Below, piece after piece: positions 40,541 through 48,013 of a DNA stretch of 64,000 nucleotides. The position numbers were made by a program, and so were the translations under genes. The DNA is taken from NCBI RefSeq assembly GCF_001420595.1, contig NZ_LJIX01000006.1:3519058-3583057 (forward strand). The letters are read 5' to 3'. The first letter of the stretch is position 1; every line of letters begins with the position of its first letter. Under the pieces are notes generated by a model that was not told the origin of the DNA, did no database searches, and worked only from the letters and a program-made list of their open reading frames with translations. Source of the DNA: Cytobacillus solani (GTDB taxonomy: Bacteria; Bacillota; Bacilli; Bacillales; Cytobacillaceae).

Positions 40541-41335
40541 GGTAGATCTAACCGACGAAATGTATCCGATACAGTCTCCTACGTTCACATCAAAAGGTAC
40601 ATGAATGGAAGGCAACGGCTCGAAGCTATTTTTTTCAAAAAGAAGCACTACTGTTGAACCAAAGGAAAAGTAGGCCATTTCATTTCCCTTCACTAATTCA
40701 TCCCCTTCGTGAATGACTTCAATCGAATTAACAAACATGGCCCCAACTTTCACAATCGATATAAATCCGCCCTCATCTTGTTTTACCTCTGTAATTTTTC
40801 GATAATTTTTTGATAATGAATCTTTTCCGTATTTTAATCCGTACTTATTAACTGGATAGGATTTTCCGCCAAGTGTCCATTGATCAACAACTTTTCCTGA
40901 CACCGGGCTATGAATTCGATGATAATGACTCGGACTAAGATAGAAGATCATATAATGTCCACCTGAATACTTTTCGACCTTCCGATCATCACCTAACATT
41001 TCTTTAATCGAATAATCCTTTCCTTTCACAGTGATGATGTGACTCGGCTCAATGATGCCCACGTCTTCTATCACAGCATCCACTGGACTGCTAACCGATT
41101 GTGGGTTCTGATCTGGCGTTCTTGCCCCAGCTTTAAGCTTGCGGGTAAAAAAGTCATGTAAAGTATGATAGTCTTTCAGGTTTTTTTCCATTTCACTTTC
41201 ATTGATTTGATACAATTTAGTAAAAGAAGGAATGAAAAACCGGCTTGCCTTTGACAGGGCAAATCTTTTTAAAATGCTTGAAGTCCATTTTCCATTTGTC
41301 AGTTCAATCATCAGTCGATAAAAGGATTGAATCAA
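40538..41335 (-). CDS. psd: Phosphatidylserine decarboxylase proenzyme
   Basis: Psd makes phosphatidylethanolamine from phosphatidylserine at the membrane. The 265-residue proenzyme contains SPVDAVIEDVG near the middle of the chain and the autocleavage site FGST (in YFSFGSTVVLLFE), whose serine becomes the pyruvoyl group. I chose the TTG at 41333-41335 because GGAGGCGGG lies upstream; an ATG five codons earlier overlaps that site. It is divergent from pssA, which supplies its substrate; in B. subtilis this pair lies elsewhere in one operon. Confidence 0.95.
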   Translation of the reverse strand: MIQSFYRLMIELTNGKWTSSILKRFALSKASRFFIPSFTKLYQINESEMEKNLKDYHTLHDFFTRKLKAGARTPDQNPQSVSSPVDAVIEDVGIIEPSHIITVKGKDYSIKEMLGDDRKVEKYSGGHYMIFYLSPSHYHRIHSPVSGKVVDQWTLGGKSYPVNKYGLKYGKDSLSKNYRKITEVKQDEGGFISIVKVGAMFVNSIEVIHEGDELVKGNEMAYFSFGSTVVLLFEKNSFEPLPSIHVPFDVNVGDCIGYISSVRST

Positions 41336-41487
41336 AAATCCCGCCTCCATTTAAGTGTAAATTTACTCTTTACGTATAGTCATAAAAGCTATAAAATTAA
41401 ATACTATTAATTATATCAACAAATAAATACCCTTTAATGAACTTATTTATAGTATGTGTTCTTTTAAACAAATGAGGTGTTCCGTGA

Positions 41488-42027
41488 ATGTTTTTATCCG
41501 ATGTACTTGATCAAACGATTAAGAAATTAAAAGCACAGACAGCAAATGTATTAACTTTAGCAAACTTATCACTTGGCGGCTTTGCGATTATTTTCACCTT
41601 AAAAGGGAATCTTGAATTAAGCTTGCTGCTTATTTTTATTGCTGCTTTAGCTGATCGGTTTGATGGCATGATAGCACGCAAGCTTAATATTGAATCGGAG
41701 CTGGGCAAGCAATTAGATTCCATGAGTGATATTATATCATTTGGTGTTGCCCCTGCACTATTAATATATCAAGGAATTTTATTTGAATTTGGTGATCCTG
41801 GCGCATTTTTCACTATTTTTTACATTGGCTGCGGCGCTTTCCGTCTTGCTCGCTTTAATATTAGTGAGAACAATGGGTATTTTACAGGTCTTCCGATAAC
41901 TGCTGCAGGGTGTCTTGCTACTCTAAGTTATCTTGCAATTCCTTACTTTCCAGCACAATTTTTCTTATTTATGATGATTATTCTTTCTTTTTTAATGGTC
42001 AGTCCGTTTAAGTTAAGGAAAGTATAA
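41488..42027 (+). CDS. pssA: CDP-diacylglycerol-serine O-phosphatidyltransferase
   Basis: PssA transfers phosphatidyl groups from CDP-diacylglycerol to serine. The 179-residue membrane protein has the CDP-alcohol phosphotransferase motif DG-x2-AR-x8-G-x3-D-x3-D (DGMIARKL...GKQLDSMSD, about 55-77) and about six membrane helices. It starts with ATG behind GAGGTG. Divergence from psd over a 150-bp promoter region suggests joint control of phosphatidylethanolamine synthesis. Confidence 0.93.
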   Translation: MFLSDVLDQTIKKLKAQTANVLTLANLSLGGFAIIFTLKGNLELSLLLIFIAALADRFDGMIARKLNIESELGKQLDSMSDIISFGVAPALLIYQGILFEFGDPGAFFTIFYIGCGAFRLARFNISENNGYFTGLPITAAGCLATLSYLAIPYFPAQFFLFMMIILSFLMVSPFKLRKV

Positions 42028-42082
42028 AGTAAAACTTCAATCAGTGGGGGTCTTACAGCCCGTTAATCTGCGATAAAATGAT

Positions 42083-42122
42083 AAAAGCCGCACCCAGTTT
42101 ATTTATTGGGTACGGCTTTTAT
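42083..42122. terminator. Bidirectional terminator between pssA and pepF
   Basis: AAAAGCCGCACCCA pairs with TGGGTACGGCTTTT (one G-U) with T tracts on both sides. Confidence 0.9.
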
Positions 42123-43922
42123 TTATTTTTTTTCTGTCAGCAGTAAAAACTCCTCTACATCATCCATACATAATTGTACTGCCTTTTCCCAGAAATCAGG
42201 CTTTGTTAAATCAACATGTAAATGCTTCATCGCGAGATCCTCTACAGTCATTGAAGCTGTATCCTTTAACAGCGCAATATACTTTTCTTCGTACCCTTTT
42301 CCTTCTTCCAAAGCTTTTGCATAAATACCGAGCGAGAAAAGGTAGCCGAAAGTATATGGGAAGTTATAAAATGGCACACCTGTTATATAGAAATGCATTT
42401 TAGAGCCCCAGAATAATGGATGATATTCATCAAGTGCATTTCCGTAAGCTTCTTTCTGGGCTTCCTCCATCAATAGATTCAATTTTTCCGTACTAACAGT
42501 CCCGTTTTTCCTCTCTTCATAAAACCGGGTTTCAAATAAGAATCGAGCGTGTATGTTCATTAACAGGGCAACAGAACGTTGTACCTTATCTTCAAGAAGC
42601 GTTATTTTCTCCTGCTCGATTTTCGCATTTTTCACTGAAGCATCAGATACAATCATTTCTGCCAAAGTAGATGCAGTTTCCGCAACATTCATCGCATAAT
42701 TGCGATTTAAGAGGTGAAGATCCCTCATCGCATACGTATGGAAACCATGACCAAGCTCGTGAGCTAATGTCGAAATGTTAGATGGTGTTCCAGAATAGGT
42801 CATAAAAATCCTTGATTGACTGCTCTCAGGGAAATACGTATGAAAGCCCCCAGGTGATTTCCCTGGCCGATCTTCTGCTTCAATCCATTTTTCCTCAAAA
42901 GCCATTTTAGCAAATGATGTCATTTCATCACCGAAGTGAGAAAACTGCTCTAAAATAAATTCTGCTCCTTCTTGATAGGATACCTTTGATTCTGTATGAT
43001 CAATTGGCGCATCTAAATCATACCAGCTTAACTTTTCAAGTCCGAGAAGCTCTGCCTTTCTATTTAAAAACTTTACGAGCGGTTGTTTATTTTTCGAAAT
43101 AACATCCCACATTGCAGTTAGCGTATCTTTTGACATCCGATTAATATTAAGCGGCTCTTTTAATACATCCTCCCAGCCGCGCTGTTTATAGACATTCAGT
43201 CTAAAGCCAGCTAAGTGGTTGAGCGCCTTTGATAAGTAATCTGATTGACCCTTCCATGCCTCTTCCCACTTAGCAAACATCTCTTTTCGAACGCTTCTAT
43301 CAGGGTTTGAAAATGTATTGGCAGCTTGACCGACAGATAAACTCTTTTCTTCTCCATTCTCTATAAAAGGAATTTTTATATTGCCAACAACTAAATCATA
43401 AAGCTGGCTCCAGCTATGATACCCATCAACCCCAAGTGCATTGATTAGGCTTTCTTCCTCTTTAGATAGTTTTTCAGAAGCTGTCTTTCGACGTTCGGTA
43501 AGAACAAAAGCCAATTCTTTTAGACCCGATGTTTCTACTAATTCAGCCCACACATCAGAATCATAGCTTGTAAGCTTTTCATCAAAAAGTGTAAGAACTG
43601 ACAGGAAGGATGCGCTTAATTGTGTAATGGCTGCACGATGTTCAGCCGCTTTCTTGTCGTCTGTATCCTGAGCCTGTAAACAACTAACAAATGCCCCTGC
43701 TTCACGCAGCTTTTTTGTAACAGATTGAAATTTTCCCATTAAGCTTTCGATTTCTGTCTGATCAGAAATGGAATTCGTTTGTTCCCAGTTATGTACGCTT
43801 GTTTCGAAATCATTTATTTTTTCTTTTGTTTCTCTTAAATGTGCAAGAAATGCTTCGGAAGAACTTCCACCTTTAAAAAAAACATCCAAATCCCATACTG
43901 GTGAATATGTAGTTGCTGTCAT
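42123..43922 (-). CDS. M3-family oligoendopeptidase (PepF-like)
   Basis: A cytoplasmic zinc metallopeptidase that degrades oligopeptides. The 599 residues contain the HEXGH zinc motif HELGH at 388-392 and the third ligand Glu415 in NVAETAS. An N-terminal PepF domain precedes the catalytic M3 domain. It begins ATG behind GAGGAGGAAG. It is monocistronic, between two terminators or repeats. The precise substrate range is unknown; relatives process peptides of up to about 20 residues. Confidence 0.93.
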   Translation of the reverse strand: MTATTYSPVWDLDVFFKGGSSSEAFLAHLRETKEKINDFETSVHNWEQTNSISDQTEIESLMGKFQSVTKKLREAGAFVSCLQAQDTDDKKAAEHRAAITQLSASFLSVLTLFDEKLTSYDSDVWAELVETSGLKELAFVLTERRKTASEKLSKEEESLINALGVDGYHSWSQLYDLVVGNIKIPFIENGEEKSLSVGQAANTFSNPDRSVRKEMFAKWEEAWKGQSDYLSKALNHLAGFRLNVYKQRGWEDVLKEPLNINRMSKDTLTAMWDVISKNKQPLVKFLNRKAELLGLEKLSWYDLDAPIDHTESKVSYQEGAEFILEQFSHFGDEMTSFAKMAFEEKWIEAEDRPGKSPGGFHTYFPESSQSRIFMTYSGTPSNISTLAHELGHGFHTYAMRDLHLLNRNYAMNVAETASTLAEMIVSDASVKNAKIEQEKITLLEDKVQRSVALLMNIHARFLFETRFYEERKNGTVSTEKLNLLMEEAQKEAYGNALDEYHPLFWGSKMHFYITGVPFYNFPYTFGYLFSLGIYAKALEEGKGYEEKYIALLKDTASMTVEDLAMKHLHVDLTKPDFWEKAVQLCMDDVEEFLLLTEKK

Positions 43923-44009
43923 GCATCTTCCTCCTCTTTCCTTCTATATCTAATTACAGCTATATTATAAGGTAACTTTTCGGAAATTTCTATCAATAAC
44001 AACTAGAAG

Positions 44010-44130
44010 TGCAAGCCGCATTTCTCAGCTCCGTATGGACTGGACCTTTCCCGACTAGATAAAGGGAACACGAAGAGCGAAAGCGCATACGTGCTTGACT
44101 TATCGTAGGAGAGGGAGAAAAGTCCTCTGA
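44010..44130 (+). repeat. Degenerate dispersed repeat, type A
   Basis: GGGAACACGAAGAGCGAAAG and TTGACTTATCGTAGGAGAGG match the core of the type A copies; both termini are eroded. An open reading frame on the minus strand over this segment is fortuitous. Confidence 0.7.
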
Positions 44131-44140
44131 TTCTTGAACA

Positions 44141-44174
44141 AACAAAAAGCTTATGCAAGAAGAGCATAAGCTTT
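44141..44174 (-). terminator. Terminator of the small Gly/Pro-rich protein gene
   Basis: AAAGCTTATGC and GCATAAGCTTT form an 11-bp stem with a seven-base loop followed by TTTG on the minus strand. Confidence 0.85.
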
Positions 44175-44188
44175 CACTAGCAATTCCC

Positions 44189-44332
44189 TCAGTAATAAAA
44201 CCAGCCACCAAAGACGAGGAGTAAAATTAAGAGCACTACTGCGAGGGCTAACCAGAAACCGCCTCCACCGTAATAGCGAGCTGGACAGGGGGGTGGCGGA
44301 CAACTGTATGTGTATGGATATCCATATGGCAT
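44189..44332 (-). CDS. Small Pro/Gly-rich membrane protein, YjcZ/SscA-like
   Basis: No firm function. The 47-residue version starts MPYGYPYTYS, has a PPPPCP and YYGGGG segment, and ends in one membrane helix (about 26-42) with GGWFYY. This layout is like YjcZ/SscA-type spore-assembly miniproteins, an inference from pattern only. I prefer the ATG at 44330-44332, with AAGGGAGG upstream; a 73-residue version starting at 44410 is possible and adds a His/Gln-rich stretch. Confidence 0.7.
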   Translation of the reverse strand: MPYGYPYTYSCPPPPCPARYYGGGGFWLALAVVLLILLLVFGGWFYY

Positions 44333-44503
44333 AAACTTCTGCCTCCCTTCTTGTATTAATAAATGATGTGTGTCATTGGGAACTTGTATAGGCTTATGTG
44401 TATTTTCCATCCTTTTTTAGGATGAATCCTTTGCTTCTGTCTCCTATTTTCCGTTACTATTGGGGAAGACAAATATGACTAATTAGCAGTTGGAGTGAAA
44501 AGA

Positions 44504-45475
44504 ATGAATGGATTAAAAAAGTTATTTCTGCCATGTATGATTGGATTTTCCCTATTCATGGCTGGCTGTTCAAACGGAGAGCAAACGGAAAAAGAACAGC
44601 CCAGCAAAAAAAGTGAACCTGTTCAGGTGAGCAAATTTGAAATCAAAAAGGCATCTCCCCAACGTCTTGAACGCATTAATGGGTTAGGGTATCCAGGAAA
44701 TGATGAGGGGTTATATATTGCTTCACATCAAGGAATAAAGGTTTTCACTGATAAGGGCTGGCTTGAGGGATCCACCCAAAAACATGAATACATGGGTTTT
44801 CAGGCAAGTGAAGATGGCTTCTATGCGAGCGGCATTCCAGAAGAAAGCTCCGATTTAAAATCACCGCTTGGGTTAGTAAAAAGTACGGACAAAGGGGCTA
44901 CGCTAAAGAAACTCGCTTTTTACGGTGAAAGCAATTTTCAGTTTTTATCAAAAGGCTACGGGACAAATACGATATATATGATCAATCAAGAGGAAAATTC
45001 GATGCTAGAGCCAGGGGTCTATCTTTCAGATGATGAAGGAAAATCATGGAGCCCAGTTGCATTAAAAGGGTTTGAAGCGGATACGTTAGGTATGATTGCA
45101 GCACATCCTACGAATAGCAACAAGATGGCAATGTCTACTAGAAGCGGCATTTTTTTGTCCAAAGATAAAGGGGCAAATATGGAAAGGGCAACCGCTCCGG
45201 TCATGACGACAGCTCTAGCATTTTCGGAAGAAAACCTCTACTATTCAGCGGTCGAGGAAAACAAAGTACTTTTTTATCGAATGGATATACATACGAAAAA
45301 AGCTGTTCAGCTAGAAATTCCATTCTTAAATTATGATAACCCCGTTACATTTATTGCTGTGAATCACAAGAATAACGCCACAATTGCCTTTGCAACGTAT
45401 TTAAACGATGTGTATGAGTCGAATGATGACGGGAAAAATTGGGACTTAGTATTAAAGAATGGGAAAATAGAATAG
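44504..45475 (+). CDS. Lipoprotein with BNR/sialidase-like beta-propeller repeats
   Basis: A secreted lipoprotein of unknown role. The 323 residues begin with a lipoprotein signal (hydrophobic stretch and lipobox MAGC, cysteine about residue 22) and a short charged linker. About five propeller-like repeats with Asp-box motifs such as SDDEGKSWSP, SKDKGANME and SNDDGKNWDL follow. Proteins of this kind resemble the F510_1955 glycosylhydrolase-like group; no catalytic residues are evident. The ATG at 44504 has GGAG eight bases upstream. Confidence 0.82.
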   Translation: MNGLKKLFLPCMIGFSLFMAGCSNGEQTEKEQPSKKSEPVQVSKFEIKKASPQRLERINGLGYPGNDEGLYIASHQGIKVFTDKGWLEGSTQKHEYMGFQASEDGFYASGIPEESSDLKSPLGLVKSTDKGATLKKLAFYGESNFQFLSKGYGTNTIYMINQEENSMLEPGVYLSDDEGKSWSPVALKGFEADTLGMIAAHPTNSNKMAMSTRSGIFLSKDKGANMERATAPVMTTALAFSEENLYYSAVEENKVLFYRMDIHTKKAVQLEIPFLNYDNPVTFIAVNHKNNATIAFATYLNDVYESNDDGKNWDLVLKNGKIE

Positions 45476-45515
45476 AAAAAAATCTCAGGCAAGTAAATTT
45501 AGCCTGAGATTTTTT
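45476..45515. terminator. Bidirectional terminator between the lipoprotein gene and hmoA
   Basis: AATCTCAGGC-AAGTAAATTTA-GCCTGAGATT with A6 and T8 flanks. Confidence 0.92.
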
Positions 45516-45845
45516 TTATATTTGCTGCTGAACTGCATTTTTCACCGCTTTTACTTCATATAATCCGCCTTCAGAACTAACAATATATTCTGGCTTTGGC
45601 TTACCTAAATTAGCCTTGTGGCCAGCGATATGCTCTTCACTCTTCTCCCACTTCTTCCAAAACTCCTCAGACTCCCAGCGGATCATCACAATAACCTCTT
45701 CATCCCCACGACGGCTCTTCTTCACCATTACCGTTGAATCAATAAAGCCTTCTTGTTTTTCAATAATTCCTTGACCGCTAAAGCGGTTAACCACTTGCTC
45801 TGCATTTCCTTCAGTTACAACAATTTTTTTCATTTGGACAAACAT
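45516..45845 (-). CDS. hmoA: Heme-degrading monooxygenase HmoA
   Basis: HmoA is an IsdG-type ABM-domain enzyme that opens heme and frees iron. The 109 residues contain the family segment VIVMIRWESEEFWKKWEKS and the heme-contacting HIAGHKANLGKPKPEY. The start ATG lies about 40 bp after a near-perfect Fur box, so iron-starvation induction is expected. Although sigK lies directly upstream on the same strand, the Fur box suggests a separate promoter. Confidence 0.93.
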   Translation of the reverse strand: MFVQMKKIVVTEGNAEQVVNRFSGQGIIEKQEGFIDSTVMVKKSRRGDEEVIVMIRWESEEFWKKWEKSEEHIAGHKANLGKPKPEYIVSSEGGLYEVKAVKNAVQQQI

Positions 45846-45884
45846 GAAATCATCTCCAATTACTAGTGATACATCTATAGTAAT

Positions 45885-45899
45885 TGATAATGATTTTCA
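45885..45899. promoter_or_regulatory. Fur box upstream of hmoA
   Basis: TGATAATGATTTTCA matches the 7-1-7 Fur consensus TGATAATNATTATCA at 14 of 15 positions. A second, weaker palindromic element, ATCATTTTCAATGAT, lies about 15 bp toward sigK. Confidence 0.88.
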
Positions 45900-45931
45900 G
45901 TGTCAACTTTTAATCATTTTCAATGATGATA

Positions 45932-46648
45932 CTAACTATTCTTCCTCTTCTCCTTCTCCGCCCGGTAAAACTCGTGAAACATCTTCATCAATGCCCGCTT
46001 TTCAATTCGCGACACATAGCTTCTGGATATACCCAGCTCTTTGGCGATTTCTCTTTGTGTTTTTTCCTTTTTTAAATCAAGTCCAAAACGCCCAACTATA
46101 ACTTCCTTTTCCCTGTCATCAAGCACAGTGATGTATTCCTTTACTTTTTCTAGCTCCATATTTAATTGGATCGTATTAATGACATCCTCTGAATCCGATT
46201 TGAGAACATCAATTAGTGATATTTCATTCCCTTCTTTATCTTGACCTATCGGGTCATGAAGTGAGACATCTTTCTTCGTCTTTTTCAACGCTCTCAAATG
46301 CATGAGAATCTCGTTTTCAATACAACGAGCTGCATAAGTCGCAAGCTTTGTACCCTTTCCTTCTGAATAACTCTCTATCGCCTTTATTAACCCTATTGTG
46401 CCGATGGAGATGAGATCTTCCGCATCCTCACCCGTATTTTCAAATTTTTTGACAATATGAGCAACTAATCGCAAATTGTGTTCAATCAGCATGTTGCGTG
46501 CATGTGAATCGCCAGCAGCCATTAGCTGCAAATACCTTTTTTCATCAGCAGCAGATAACGGTTGAGGAAATGCATTGTTCTTTACATAAGAAACAAGAAA
46601 GACAATCTCCTTAACTAAATAACCAAGTGCAGTTAAAATCCCAGACAT
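45932..46648 (-). CDS. sigK: RNA polymerase sigma-K factor (pro-form), uninterrupted
   Basis: Sigma-K directs late mother-cell transcription (coat and lysis genes). The 238 residues include the pro-sequence (about 1-20, hydrophobic, ending LVS before YVKNN) normally removed by SpoIVFB, region 2 ([20 protein letters not shown] and [12 protein letters not shown]) and region 4 with the helix-turn-helix [20 protein letters not shown]. The gene is continuous: no skin-type insertion splits it, so no recombination is needed. Start ATG follows GGGGGTGG. No clear sigma-E or sigma-K promoter could be assigned. Confidence 0.98.
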   Translation of the reverse strand: MSGILTALGYLVKEIVFLVSYVKNNAFPQPLSAADEKRYLQLMAAGDSHARNMLIEHNLRLVAHIVKKFENTGEDAEDLISIGTIGLIKAIESYSEGKGTKLATYAARCIENEILMHLRALKKTKKDVSLHDPIGQDKEGNEISLIDVLKSDSEDVINTIQLNMELEKVKEYITVLDDREKEVIVGRFGLDLKKEKTQREIAKELGISRSYVSRIEKRALMKMFHEFYRAEKEKRKNS

Positions 46649-46827
46649 TTTTCCACCCCCGCTTTTTCGGCCTTTTGCCTATACATAATTCCTATGTAGC
46701 AAAGGAGTTGTTTTTGTCTGTCCACCTATATATTTTATAGGGGAATTATTTCCAAACACTATTTTAATGGACAATACTTACTCCCTTTCGCTAAGATATA
46801 AGGAGTATATTTTGAGGTGGGAAAAAC

Positions 46828-46989
46828 TTGATTAATCGTGTAGTTTTAGTACTCGTTTTTTTTATCGTTGTAGTAGCAAGTCTTGCAGAAATTATTTTTG
46901 AAGGCTTTTCATTAAAAACAATTCTCTTATTAATCGCTACTATTATACTTATTGCATTTTTGTGGATGAGTCCGAAAAATAGGGATTAG
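46828..46989 (+). CDS. Small two-helix membrane protein of unknown function
   Basis: A 53-residue ORF (MINRVVLVLVFF...) with two hydrophobic stretches (about 4-22 and 31-47) separated by a short loop with Glu and Lys, ending MSPKNRD. The TTG start has GAGGTGGG seven bases upstream, which supports translation. It is divergent from sigK over 179 bp that contain a CCTATA/TATAGG inverted repeat (46726-46742). I do not recognise the family. Confidence 0.65.
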   Translation: MINRVVLVLVFFIVVVASLAEIIFEGFSLKTILLLIATIILIAFLWMSPKNRD

Positions 46990-47016
46990 TCCCTCCATTT
47001 AATCTTTGTATGAATT

Positions 47017-47276
47017 TGAGGGTTCTGCGGACTACCTTGACTTGTTCGAGTGAAATCTTGTCCGAACCTGAGGCTACTTCGGACTGCTTTAGCTGATTCG
47101 AGTGAAATCTTGTCCGAACTTGAGCCTACTACGGACTGTTTTGACTTATTCGAGTGAATTCTTGTCCGAACTTGAGCCCCTTTCGGACTGCTTTGGCTTT
47201 TTCAAGTGAAATCTTGTCCGAACTTGAGCCCCTTTCGGACTGCTTTGGCTTTTTCAAGTGAAATCTTGTCCGAACC
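47017..47276. repeat. Five-copy 52-bp tandem repeat
   Basis: Units start at 47017, 47069, 47121, 47173 and 47225, each exactly 52 bp and ending CTTGTCCGAACC or CTTGTCCGAACT. The last two units are nearly identical; the first is most diverged. Within a unit TTCGGAC near the start and GTCCGAA near the end form a perfect 7-bp dyad. The period is not a multiple of three and the array has stops in all frames, so it is not coding. Confidence 0.97.
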
Positions 47277-47314
47277 TGATAACATTTCCAAAAAGCACCA
47301 TTTATTTATCTATT

Positions 47315-47349
47315 AAAAAAGGGATTAACCATTCGGTTAATCCCTTTTT
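47315..47349. terminator. Terminator at the 3' side of the small-ORF cluster
   Basis: GGGATTAACC-ATTC-GGTTAATCCC, a perfect 10-bp stem with T6 on the minus strand and T5 on the plus strand. Confidence 0.93.
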
Positions 47350-47354
47350 CTCGT

Positions 47355-47435
47355 TTATTCAACAACACTCACTTCTGAGTAAATAATTAATCCTATAGTT
47401 GTGCAAAGTACTAGCCCCATCACAATTGTGAACAT
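47355..47435 (-). CDS. Putative 26-residue membrane peptide
   Basis: The ORF begins ATG (MFTIVMGLVLC...) with GGGAGG seven bases upstream and encodes one hydrophobic helix (about 2-19) with an acidic tail ending EVSVVE. A perfect terminator lies six bases beyond its stop. The combination of ribosome-binding site, membrane helix and terminator argues for a real miniprotein; no family is recognised. Confidence 0.6.
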   Translation of the reverse strand: MFTIVMGLVLCTTIGLIIYSEVSVVE

Positions 47436-47546
47436 GATATAGCCTCCCTTTAAACTCCCTTATTCATTTTAAATTTACCATAAACACAACGAGTATATTT
47501 AAAACAAATATGAACATTCTGTTAAGGAAGGAAAATATAAATGAGT

Positions 47547-47606
47547 CTAGGCTTTACGCTTCTTTTTTCTGAATTCAAGAGTCAGCAGCAGTACATGAAG
47601 CGACAT
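47547..47606 (-). CDS. Putative 19-residue YrzI-like peptide
   Basis: The ORF has a near-ideal ribosome-binding site (AGAGGAGGAGA) and encodes a hydrophobic N-terminus with a basic tail (MSLHVLLLTLEFRKKKRKA). This parallels the first 15 residues of the YrzI-family protein upstream (MTLNILFFTITIKKR). It may be a shortened paralogue. Expression is not shown. Confidence 0.5.
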   Translation of the reverse strand: MSLHVLLLTLEFRKKKRKA

Positions 47607-47629
47607 CAGATCTCCTCCTCTAACATAAG

Positions 47630-47689
47630 CTAGGTGGAATCTTTCTCCACCCATAAGATTGCTTGACGGCATTGCATTAAAAGATTCAT
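47630..47689 (-). CDS. Putative 19-residue upstream peptide
   Basis: It begins MNLLMQCRQ behind AAAGGTGG and ends 23 bp before the next small ORF. Its 3' part coincides with a perfect hairpin (GGTGGA..TCCACC, 47633-47651). A MNLL-type peptide also precedes the yrzI-like gene, so the pair looks like a diverged copy of the same two-ORF layout. It may simply be a leader. Confidence 0.4.
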   Translation of the reverse strand: MNLLMQCRQAILWVEKDST

Positions 47690-47727
47690 CTTAAACTACC
47701 ACCTTTCATTGTTTATTTTTAGGTAAA

Positions 47728-47868
47728 TTAAAAGTGACGATACATTGAGAATTGGCGATTACGGTTTTCTTCGTGAATTTTTTTAACCATTTGATTATGA
47801 AGTACTTCTTCAACTGAAACATTGCGTTTCTTAATGGTAATTGTAAAAAACAATATGTTTAATGTCAT
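47728..47868 (-). CDS. yrzI: YrzI-family small protein
   Basis: This 46-residue protein has a hydrophobic/basic N-terminus (MTLNILFFTITIKKR) and a polar C-terminal half with HEENRNRQF, which I recognise as the Bac_small_YrzI family; no function is established. The ATG follows GGAGGTGAAACCCATC. Two stacked terminator hairpins lie directly upstream, between this gene and a 27-codon ORF, so expression probably depends on antitermination or read-through. Confidence 0.8.
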   Translation of the reverse strand: MTLNILFFTITIKKRNVSVEEVLHNQMVKKIHEENRNRQFSMYRHF

Positions 47869-47906
47869 GATGGGTTTCACCTCCTTTAAATAGTCCTTTT
47901 AGGGAC

Positions 47907-47938
47907 AAAAAAACCGCAAAGAGACATAGCTCCTGCGG
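47907..47938 (-). terminator. Second terminator hairpin upstream of yrzI
   Basis: CCGCA pairs with TGCGG, with an inner GAG/CTC step, and is followed by T7 on the minus strand. Its 5' arm is an exact copy of the first hairpin's 5' arm (GCCGCAGG), so it can instead pair with that hairpin's 3' arm. Confidence 0.7.
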
Positions 47939-47956
47939 CGTCTTAATTTTGGGCAC

Positions 47957-47990
47957 AAAAAAGCCGCAGGAACACGATTCTCCCTGCGGC
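47957..47990 (-). terminator. First terminator hairpin upstream of yrzI
   Basis: GCCGCAGG-N12-CCTGCGGC, a perfect 8-bp GC-rich stem followed by T6. It lies 23 bp after the stop of the 27-codon ORF. Confidence 0.9.
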
Positions 47991-48013
47991 ATGGATGGGC
48001 AAAATAAAATAAA

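Noticed and set aside
40466-40657. Plus-strand open frame of 63 codons across the repeat and the psd 3' end
   Set aside because: It is formed by repeat sequence plus antisense psd; no ribosome-binding site and no family.
46649-46827. Sigma-E or sigma-K promoter of sigK
   Set aside because: CATAGGAATTA and related strings were examined but neither the -10 nor a correctly spaced -35 matched the consensus well enough to annotate.
47017-47276. CRISPR array
   Set aside because: The 52-bp units are contiguous with no unique spacers and there are no cas genes, so this is a simple tandem repeat.
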